From NCBI RefSeq assembly GCF_001045555.1, contig NZ_LFBU01000001.1:3100001-3164000 (forward strand): a stretch of 64,000 bases of DNA. The letters run 5' to 3'. This stretch comes from Marinobacter subterrani. GTDB taxonomy: Bacteria > Pseudomonadota > Gammaproteobacteria > Pseudomonadales > Oleiphilaceae. Shown here piece by piece: positions 57,965-64,000 of the stretch; within the stretch, counting starts at the first letter, position 1; each line of letters begins with the position of its first letter. Made by a program: the position numbers and the translations under genes. The notes under the pieces are model-generated. The model did not search any database, was not told the origin of the DNA, and saw only the letters and a program-made list of their open reading frames with translations.

Positions 57965-59446
57965 TTAATCCTTGTCCAGCCGGCCAACCAGTGACAGTTC
58001 GAAGTTGGCGCCCATGTACTTGAAGTGCGGACGCACGGCCAGGGAGACCTGGTACCAGCCCGGATCGCCTTCCACGTCGGACACGGTCACCTGCGCGGCA
58101 CGCAGGGGGCGACGGCTGCGGACATCGGCGGGCGGGTTTTCCTGGTCGGCCACGTACTGGCGAATCCAGGTGTTGAGTTCCCGCTCCAGGTCCTGACGTT
58201 CCTTCCAGGAGCCGATCTGTTCCCGCTGCAGTACCTTGATGTAGTGAGCCAGACGGTTGACGATCATCATATAGGGCAGTTGCGTACCCAGCTTGTAGTT
58301 GGTTTCCGCTTCCTTGCCTTCCTTGGTGTTCGGGAACTGCCTGGGTTTCTGCACCGAGTTGGCGGAGAAGAACGCGGCATTGTCACTGCCCTTGCGCATG
58401 GTCAGGGCGATGAAGCCTTCGTCGGCCATTTCGTATTCACGACGGTCGGTGATCAGTACTTCGGTCGGGATCTTGGCTTCAAGCTGGCCAAAGGATTCGA
58501 ACATGTGCACCGGCAGGTCTTCGACCGCACCGCCGCTTTGCGGACCGATGATGTTCGGGCACCAGCGGTACTTGGCGAAACTCTCGGTCAGCCGGGTAGC
58601 CAGCAGGTAGGCGGTGTTGCCCCACAGGTAATGCTCGTGGTCGGCAGACACCTCTTCCTTGTAGTTGAAACTGCGCACCGGATTTTCGGTGGGGTCGTAA
58701 GGCACCCGCAGCAGGAAGCGTGGCGACGTCAGGCCAAGATAGCGGGCGTCTTCGGACTCTCGCAGGGACCGCCACTTGGCGTATTTCGGGCCTTCGAAAA
58801 CGGCTTTCAGCTCCTTGATGGCCGGCAGTTCCTGGTAGCTGTCGACGCCGAAGAACGACGGCGCCACAGAGGACAGGAAGGGAGCGTGGGCCATGGCGCC
58901 GACGGAAGTGACATACTGGAGCAGCTTCATGTCTGGCGTGGACGGGGTAAACGCGTAGTTACCAACCACCGCACCCACCGGCTCGCCGCCGAACTGGCCG
59001 TATTCAGTGGAGTAAATGTGCTTGTAGAAGCCGGCCTGGGTAACGTCCGGGGCAAACTCGAAATCTTCCAACAGCTCGGTCTTGGTGGCGTGGAGGATAT
59101 TGACCTTGATGTTCTCGCGGAAGTCCGTCCGGTCGACCATCAGTTTCAGACCGCGCCAGGAGGATTCCAGCTCCTGCAGCTTGGGCGCGTGCAGGATTTC
59201 GTCCATCTGGGCGCTGATCTTGCGGTCCAGCTCAACCACCATCTGGTCCACCAGCGCCTTGTTGACCGGCTGGCCTTTCTCATCACTCTTCAGCAGGTTG
59301 GCTATAAACGTTGCCACGCCCCTGCGGGCGACATCGTAACCCTCATCCGCCGGCGCCATGCGGCTGTTGGCCATAACCTGGTCCAGGAGCGAACCTTCGG
59401 CAACGGATTCGGAGGCAGCAGATTGCTGCACAGCAGTATCAGACAT
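57965..59446 (-). CDS. tssC: T6SS contractile sheath large subunit TssC (VipB)
   Basis: 493 residues of the VipB family (LLDQVMANSRMAP; SSWRGLKLMVDRTDF; C-terminus GANFELSLVGRLDKD). With TssB it polymerises into the contractile sheath. AGGGA precedes the ATG. Its last ~95 codons recur as a decayed copy at 29877. Confidence 0.97.
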   Translation of the reverse strand: MSDTAVQQSAASESVAEGSLLDQVMANSRMAPADEGYDVARRGVATFIANLLKSDEKGQPVNKALVDQMVVELDRKISAQMDEILHAPKLQELESSWRGLKLMVDRTDFRENIKVNILHATKTELLEDFEFAPDVTQAGFYKHIYSTEYGQFGGEPVGAVVGNYAFTPSTPDMKLLQYVTSVGAMAHAPFLSSVAPSFFGVDSYQELPAIKELKAVFEGPKYAKWRSLRESEDARYLGLTSPRFLLRVPYDPTENPVRSFNYKEEVSADHEHYLWGNTAYLLATRLTESFAKYRWCPNIIGPQSGGAVEDLPVHMFESFGQLEAKIPTEVLITDRREYEMADEGFIALTMRKGSDNAAFFSANSVQKPRQFPNTKEGKEAETNYKLGTQLPYMMIVNRLAHYIKVLQREQIGSWKERQDLERELNTWIRQYVADQENPPADVRSRRPLRAAQVTVSDVEGDPGWYQVSLAVRPHFKYMGANFELSLVGRLDKD

Positions 59447-59502
59447 ACCACATCCCTTCAGTACGTTTTGAATTAAGTCGGAGATTGTCAGCGAGTGTTC
59501 GC

Positions 59503-60000
59503 TTACTCGGCGCTGTCGGTGGCCAGTTCCAGTTCGGCCAGGAGCCTGTCCCGGGCGTCATCGTTGTCCAGCAGTTCCTGCAGCTTGGACCGGAACGACG
59601 GCACGTTACCCAGTGGGCCTTTCAGGGCCACCAGGGCTTCCCGCAGCTCAATCAGCTTGTTCAGTTCCGGGACCTGACGGGCAACGCTGTCCGGGGAGAA
59701 ATCATCCAGAGTCTGGAATTCAAGGTTTACCGGCAGTTCGTCGGCGCCCTCATCCAGTTTGTTGCTCACCGTCGTGGAAAGGGTCAGGCCGGCTTCCTTC
59801 ATGACCGAACGAAAGTTGTTCTTGTCGACGGAAATGGCCTTACGGTCTTCGATGGGGGTTTCTTCGGCGTGTCCCTTGAAATCGCCAACCACGAACATTT
59901 TCAGCGGCAGCTCGGTTTCAGCCTGCTGATCTCCGGTAGCGGGGACGTACTTGATATTGATGCGCTCTTTCGGCGCGACGGAACCGTCTTTAGAAGACAT
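59503..60000 (-). CDS. tssB: T6SS contractile sheath small subunit TssB (VipA)
   Basis: 165 residues of the VipA family (RINIKYVPATGD; LPLKMFVVGDFKG; ELPVNLEFQTLDDFSPDSVARQ-type core). Start at ATG 60000 with AGGGAG; the frame is open to 60030. First gene of the T6SS operon, so the main promoter should be in 60001-60266. Two -24/-12-like stretches there have the wrong spacing for sigma-54. Confidence 0.96.
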   Translation of the reverse strand: MSSKDGSVAPKERINIKYVPATGDQQAETELPLKMFVVGDFKGHAEETPIEDRKAISVDKNNFRSVMKEAGLTLSTTVSNKLDEGADELPVNLEFQTLDDFSPDSVARQVPELNKLIELREALVALKGPLGNVPSFRSKLQELLDNDDARDRLLAELELATDSAE

Positions 60001-60266
60001 GCGCTTGCTCCCTGTGCAAATCATTTGCAATTGTTCAATCCCTTGTACGCACCGTCCTGGCGCGTAACGGTCGAAACTCTACACATGTCAGTCGCCTTCC
60101 TCAAGCAAAAACTGGCCAGAATTGTTCCGGAATGTGCGCTCGGGCAAGCTTTTGCCAGAACCCTCGGGCTTTCCGTTTCGCCGCGGATGCACGGAAATTC
60201 AGCCAATGACGGCGTGCAACCGTGCGACTATACTCGCCCAATTGCCCTGCCCATAAGGAGATTGAC

Positions 60267-60527
60267 ATGAGTGACCTGAAAACCCGCTTTGACGAGGCCG
60301 TAAACTACATCCAGACCGCTGAAGGTGACTTCAAGCCATCGAACGAGGTCAAGCTGGAGTTCTACGCCCTCTATAAGCAGGCCACCGAAGGCGATGTGTC
60401 CGGCAAGCGCCCGGGCATGATGGATTTTGTCGGCCGGGCCAAGTTTGATGCCTGGGAGAAGCTCAAAGGTATGTCCAGCGACGACGCCATGCAGAAGTAC
60501 GTCGACAAGCTCGAGGCCCTCAAGTAA
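60267..60527 (+). CDS. acyl-CoA-binding protein
   Basis: 86 residues of the ACBP fold (FDEAVNYIQTAEGDFKPSNEVKLEFYALYKQATEGD; KFDAWEKLKGMSSDDAMQKY-type helix 4). Binds long-chain acyl-CoA in the cytoplasm; occurs in a minority of bacteria, including marine lipid degraders. AAGGAG before the ATG; divergent from tssB. Confidence 0.93.
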   Translation: MSDLKTRFDEAVNYIQTAEGDFKPSNEVKLEFYALYKQATEGDVSGKRPGMMDFVGRAKFDAWEKLKGMSSDDAMQKYVDKLEALK

Positions 60528-60542
60528 GTGGCATCCCGCATT

Positions 60543-60572
60543 GGCTGCCGGTCAGGCCGCTGGCCGGCAGCC
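60543..60572 (+). terminator. hairpin after the acyl-CoA-binding gene
   Basis: Perfect 9-bp stem (60543-60551 with 60564-60572) 15 bases past the stop. Only a weak T-run follows further on, so terminator function is tentative. Confidence 0.4.
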
Positions 60573-60660
60573 CTTCCCGGGTAAAACTTTTGCGACGGTC
60601 AAACGATTGTCATAAGATGCGCCCAATATAACAACAACAATCCATCGGGAAGAGTTATTC

Positions 60661-60978
60661 ATGGACATCACCGAGGCGCTGGAACATTCCCAGCCTGGCC
60701 TTGTGGGTCGGGTCAGGGACGCCATCCGCAAACATCAGCTTAATCAACGTTCCGAACAGACCTACCTGCACTGGATCACGCGATTCGTCCTGTTCCATGA
60801 TCTGAAGGACCCGGAGACCCTGGCCAATGAAGACCGCCAGCTGTTTCTGGATTACCTGAGCGCGCGCATGCGGGTGTCCCGGGCAAGGTTCAACCAGGCC
60901 AGTCAGGCTCTGGCATTCTTTTACGAGGATGTGCTTGGCAAGACTTCGGTAACCAATACCGGCTGCGCCGCTGCCTGA
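60661..60978 (+). CDS. stand-alone integrase N-terminal (core-binding) domain protein
   Basis: 105 residues that align with the SAM-like N-terminal domain of tyrosine integrases, especially IntI-type (TYLHWITRFVLFHDLKDP; ALAFFYEDVLG). The catalytic domain with the R-H-R-Y residues is absent, and no continuation is seen downstream. Either a truncated integrase or a small DNA-binding protein of its own kind; the start region and AAGAG ribosome site look intact. Confidence 0.75.
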   Translation: MDITEALEHSQPGLVGRVRDAIRKHQLNQRSEQTYLHWITRFVLFHDLKDPETLANEDRQLFLDYLSARMRVSRARFNQASQALAFFYEDVLGKTSVTNTGCAAA

Positions 60979-60986
60979 GGCATGGC

Positions 60987-61463
60987 TCAGCGCTCACTCA
61001 TATTGATGTTCAGGGTGTCGTAAGTCCGATTCTGGGGCGGCCGGATCACATAATTGTTGCTGTGGGTCTGCCCGGGAATGGACTTGGGGTTGCTGAACCG
61101 GAACTCCACAGGGATTTCAGACCGGCCAAGGTCGGTTCGGCTATCGCCGGGCTGGAGTGCCAGCGGATCCAGGTAATAGTCGTCTCCCGTGCGCGGCCTA
61201 ACTGGCACCCCCGCGGCCGGCGCGGCAAGACCGCCTTCAATCACGGTATTTGCCAGGGCTTCCTCCTCAATGGAGCGAAGCGGAATGGTGTCAATGGTTG
61301 ACCGCTCTTCAAACTGAAACACACTGTCAGCATCATCCGGGAGCGATGCGTCCTCTGCCAGGGCGAAAACCGGGAAAATGAGCCCAGCCGCCAACCCGGC
61401 AAAAACCCGTGACTTCCGGGCCTTCCTCCCTGGTGTTTTCTGGCATTCCGAACGCATACCCAT
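60987..61463 (-). CDS. hypothetical exported protein
   Basis: About 158 residues, not recognised. A basic N-terminus leads into a hydrophobic segment (VFAGLAAGLIFPVFALAED) that should be a signal peptide; the rest is polar and acidic without Cys. The start is uncertain: ATG 61463 with AGG nine bases upstream is preferred; ATG 61454 and 61472 are also in frame. Convergent with the integrase-domain gene. Confidence 0.6.
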   Translation of the reverse strand: MGMRSECQKTPGRKARKSRVFAGLAAGLIFPVFALAEDASLPDDADSVFQFEERSTIDTIPLRSIEEEALANTVIEGGLAAPAAGVPVRPRTGDDYYLDPLALQPGDSRTDLGRSEIPVEFRFSNPKSIPGQTHSNNYVIRPPQNRTYDTLNINMSER

Positions 61464-61576
61464 GATGACCATCCTGGCTGACAGACCCTTGCCTGCAGAA
61501 GCGAGTGACACTATTTGATCAGTCTATCGCCAAACTACACGGAACGCCCGGTCAGTCGACGATTCTGTGACGCTTT

Positions 61577-62092
61577 TCACTTGTCATCGGCGGGCGCCTG
61601 ATAGCGGATGCCTGCCACAAACAGGGTTTTCCAGCCTTCGGGCGTCCGGACATTCACTTCATCGTCCAGCCGTTTACCGATCAGCGCGCGGGCCAGCGGT
61701 GAATTGATGCTCAGATAGCCTTTGGTCAGATCAAACTCATCCGCCCCCACCAGGCGATAGGTCTGCTCCGCGCCCTCCTCATCTTCAACCGTCACCCAGG
61801 CCCCGAAGAACACCTTGTTACGATCATCCGGTAACCGGTCCACCACCGTCAGCTCGTCCAGTCGCTTGCTCAGAAAACGAACCCGACGGTCGATTTCCCG
61901 CAACTGCTTCTTGCCATAGATATATTCCGCATTCTCGGAACGGTCCCCCAGGGCAGCGGCCTCCCGCACCGCCTGGGTGACTTCCGGTCGTTTCACCTTC
62001 CACAGATACTGCAATTCGTCACGCAGTGCCCGCTCCCCGTCCGGGGTAATATATCGGGGGCGCACGCCAGCATTACCGGGAGCCTTGCTCAT
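61577..62092 (-). CDS. greB: transcription elongation factor GreB
   Basis: 171 residues with the GreA/GreB coiled coil bearing the acidic tip (EAAALGDRSENAEYIYGKKQLREIDRRVRFL) that enters the RNA polymerase secondary channel to cut backtracked RNA, and the C-terminal FKBP-like domain. The RRVRFLSKRLDEL region and length point to GreB rather than GreA. A leader terminator lies about 50 bases upstream. Confidence 0.94.
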   Translation of the reverse strand: MSKAPGNAGVRPRYITPDGERALRDELQYLWKVKRPEVTQAVREAAALGDRSENAEYIYGKKQLREIDRRVRFLSKRLDELTVVDRLPDDRNKVFFGAWVTVEDEEGAEQTYRLVGADEFDLTKGYLSINSPLARALIGKRLDDEVNVRTPEGWKTLFVAGIRYQAPADDK

Positions 62093-62140
62093 TGGTTCAC
62101 AACATCCTCTGCCACTGGAAATACAGAATCGGGAGATATA

Positions 62141-62163
62141 AAAAAACCCCGTAAAAACGGGGT
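62141..62163 (-). promoter_or_regulatory. leader terminator (attenuator) upstream of greB
   Basis: A 7-bp GC-rich stem (62146-62152 with 62157-62163, 4-base loop) is followed on the minus strand by six T. It points towards greB and lies about 50 bases before its ATG, so it would stop leftward RNA before greB, either from a promoter in 62165-62387 or from the kinase gene further right. Confidence 0.7.
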
Positions 62164-62387
62164 AAGGCTAGCGCTGTGCTGGAGGGAGAAGCAAGCAACT
62201 TGTGCCGGCTTCCAAAGCTACAGTTTCCATTATGCAGATCGGGCATTACACCGGCGTGGCCGCGGAATTACCTTTTGGTCAGGCAGATTGCCGGCCCGGT
62301 CGCGCCGGAATTAGGTTGCACACTCTAGGGGCAGGGCATAGATTCGCAGCACCATGTCTTACAGCTTCCCGTTACGGAGAAATCAAC

Positions 62388-62669
62388 ATGAACACTCAAG
62401 CACTGCTGAACATCGCGCTGAACGGGGTCGACACCCTGGGTTACCGGCTTGATCAGTTCGGCATCACCGGCAAGGTGAACCGGCATAATATCGCGGCTTT
62501 TCTGATGGCCGAGCAGAAGCATCTGGAGGGTGAGTGGGACAGTATTCAGGTACGGGTGAATCGTCGCCGGGCGCAGGTCGAAAAGATCACCCACCAGATT
62601 GAGTCCCGCACGGAGGCGCTGGTGAGCCCGCTGCTGTCCCGGCTTAATCGCTTCCGCGCCAGTCAGTGA
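62388..62669 (+). CDS. small helical hypothetical protein
   Basis: 93 residues, charged and helical (RVNRRRAQVEKITHQIESRTEALVSPLLSRLNRF), somewhat like phasin or magnetosome-type small helical proteins but not assignable. ATG 62388 has GGAGA upstream. It overlaps the end of the convergent kinase gene by a few bases. Confidence 0.6.
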   Translation: MNTQALLNIALNGVDTLGYRLDQFGITGKVNRHNIAAFLMAEQKHLEGEWDSIQVRVNRRRAQVEKITHQIESRTEALVSPLLSRLNRFRASQ

Positions 62670-64000
62670 GTTTCTGCTCCGGTGGTTTCGCTCGGGGCCC
62701 GGGTTTCGCCGGCCGCTGAGCCAGCTTGCTGCTCAGCCTGCGCTGCCCGGATCCGTTTCCGGGCCTCGGTGTAGGCAGGCATACGTACGGTGACGGTCAG
62801 CCCCGGAGGAGTGTCACCGGGCCTGGTATCGCTCAGAACAATCCGGCCCTGGTGGATTTCGGCAACGGCACTCACCAGGCTCAGTCCAAGCCCGTTACCG
62901 GGCAATGAGCGGCTTTTGCCAACCCGATAGAAACGCTGGAAAACCTGATCCTTCTCGGTGTCGGGAATACCGATGCCACTGTCGCGCACTTCAAAGACCG
63001 ATTCGGCCCCCTCCTTGCGGACGGCAACACCGATCACACCATGTTCCGGCGTGTATTTGATGGCGTTATCAATCAGGTTACTCACCATCTGGAACAGCAG
63101 GTCCCGGTCCCCCTCAATCATCACCCCAGCTTGCAGCGACTGCTCAAAGCGCTGGTCCTTGTCTTCTGCCAATGCCTCATAGAGTTCGCAGGCATCGGTT
63201 ACCAGCGCATCCAGCGATACCGGCTTCATATCCGCGGCATTACCGCGGGTCTCGAGCCGCGCAATCCGCAACAGAGCATTGAATGTCGCCAGCAACTGGT
63301 CGGCCTCGGCCACGGCACGGCCGGCCTGCTCCCGTGCCTCGTCGTTATCGACAGACATCAGCGTGGTCTCAAGCTGGTTCCGGAGGCGGGTCAGGGGGGT
63401 GCGAAGATCATGGGCGATGCTGTCGGAGACGTGCCGGATCCCCTCCATGAGATAGACAATTCGGTCGAGCATCTGGTTGAGGTTTTCAGCCAGTTGGTCA
63501 AAATCGTCTTCGGTTCCCCGGGTCGGAATTCTCAGGGACAAATGGCCATTCATGATTCGCCGGGAGGTGTTGTTGATAACCTCAATCCGCCGCGTCGTGC
63601 TCCGGCTCATCAAAAAACCACCGAGCAGCGCAAGCGCGAGGGTGATCCCCATTCCCCAGTTAATGGCGGTTTCGATCACTCGCTTCAGGTTGGTGAGCTC
63701 ATCCACATCCCGACCCACCAGCAAACGAAGCCCGCCCTGCACTTCAAAGATACGGGCACGGGCCAGGCGCTCGGGGCCGGTCCAGCCGACAGATTCATCC
63801 AGCGTGAAATTGATCCAGCCGCTCTCAGACCGACTGCCTTCAGGCCAGGTCTCGATGTTGCCGGCCAGCTTTACGAAGTCGTCGGTTGTCAGCAGGTAAA
63901 TGGATTTGGCGTTGGGGTCGCGGGCGACGCGCTCACGAATAATGGTAATCAGGCCGTTAATGCCACGGCTTCGATACTGTTCCGCCAGACCGGCGATTTC
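62663..64000 (-). CDS. sensor histidine kinase (5' end beyond window)
   Basis: The frame is open to the right edge, so at least 445 residues. Visible parts: an N-terminal extracytoplasmic segment (AEQYRSRGINGLITIIRERV), a transmembrane helix (WGMGITLALALLGGFLM), HAMP, HisKA with the phosphoacceptor in DSIAHDLRTP, and HATPase_c (NLIDNAIKYTPEHG, GIGIPD, GNGLGLSL). A QseC/PmrB-like orthodox kinase; its response regulator would be further right. Confidence 0.9.
   Translation of the reverse strand, partial: EIAGLAEQYRSRGINGLITIIRERVARDPNAKSIYLLTTDDFVKLAGNIETWPEGSRSESGWINFTLDESVGWTGPERLARARIFEVQGGLRLLVGRDVDELTNLKRVIETAINWGMGITLALALLGGFLMSRSTTRRIEVINNTSRRIMNGHLSLRIPTRGTEDDFDQLAENLNQMLDRIVYLMEGIRHVSDSIAHDLRTPLTRLRNQLETTLMSVDNDEAREQAGRAVAEADQLLATFNALLRIARLETRGNAADMKPVSLDALVTDACELYEALAEDKDQRFEQSLQAGVMIEGDRDLLFQMVSNLIDNAIKYTPEHGVIGVAVRKEGAESVFEVRDSGIGIPDTEKDQVFQRFYRVGKSRSLPGNGLGLSLVSAVAEIHQGRIVLSDTRPGDTPPGLTVTVRMPAYTEARKRIRAAQAEQQAGSAAGETRAPSETTGAETH

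Noticed and set aside
58025..59476. 483-codon plus-strand frame opposite tssC
   Set aside because: Mirror of tssC; no independent support.
60095..60170. Sigma-54 (-24/-12) promoter candidates upstream of tssB
   Set aside because: Two TGGC...TTGC stretches on the minus strand have nine rather than ten bases between GG and GC; sigma-54 is strict about this spacing.

Overview
The window looks like chromosomal DNA of a marine gammaproteobacterium, most likely Marinobacter or a close relative. The grounds are GC-rich coding sequence, a Gram-negative (class GN) sortase locus with its dedicated two-component system, aconitase, CysK, MgsA and GreB of gammaproteobacterial type, and a type VI secretion (T6SS) cluster in the same gene order as the Vibrio cholerae VAS cluster. 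The genus is inferred from gene content only. I saw no rRNA, tRNA, CRISPR array or complete insertion sequence.

Positions 1-20189 are ordinary chromosome: acnA; a zinc-ribbon/membrane/helical-repeat protein convergent with a rhomboid protease; small envelope genes; an acyltransferase; the sortase module (target protein, sortase, response regulator PdsR, histidine kinase PdsS); a DUF3422 protein; a DUF815 ATPase; mgsA; cysK; a beta-barrel porin; a periplasmic ATP-dependent DNA ligase; and a DUF4124 protein.

Positions 20286-38051, all on the minus strand, form an effector/immunity island. It holds two very large VasX-like pore-type effectors (21286-24699 and 33650-37120), two DUF4123 adaptors (one apparently frameshifted), and six membrane proteins that form three paralogous pairs and look like immunity proteins. 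Free-standing or decayed effector C-termini sit directly 5' of most of these membrane proteins. Between the two effector loci lies a scrambled, decayed second copy of tssC-tssE-tssF fused at one end to a DUF4124 gene and at the other to an unrelated effector-like C-terminus. A 629-bp identical direct repeat joins two of the immunity genes. Within pairs, divergence is concentrated in the transmembrane hairpins and nearby loops, which suggests recombinational swapping of specificity segments.

Positions 38035-60000 (minus strand) are the structural T6SS operon, read from right to left: tssB, tssC, tssE, tssF, tssG, an FHA gene, tssJ, tssK, tssL, clpV (tssH), a sigma-54 activator, a VasI-like gene, tssA, tssM and vgrG, then directly the adaptor, effector and immunity genes. 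hcp and PAAR genes are absent and must lie elsewhere if the system works. Two related inverted-repeat elements interrupt the operon (47608-47710 and 57185-57358).

Positions 60267-64000 return to housekeeping genes: acyl-CoA-binding protein, a stand-alone integrase N-terminal domain, a secreted hypothetical protein, greB with a leader terminator, a small helical protein and the 3' part of a sensor histidine kinase cut by the window edge.
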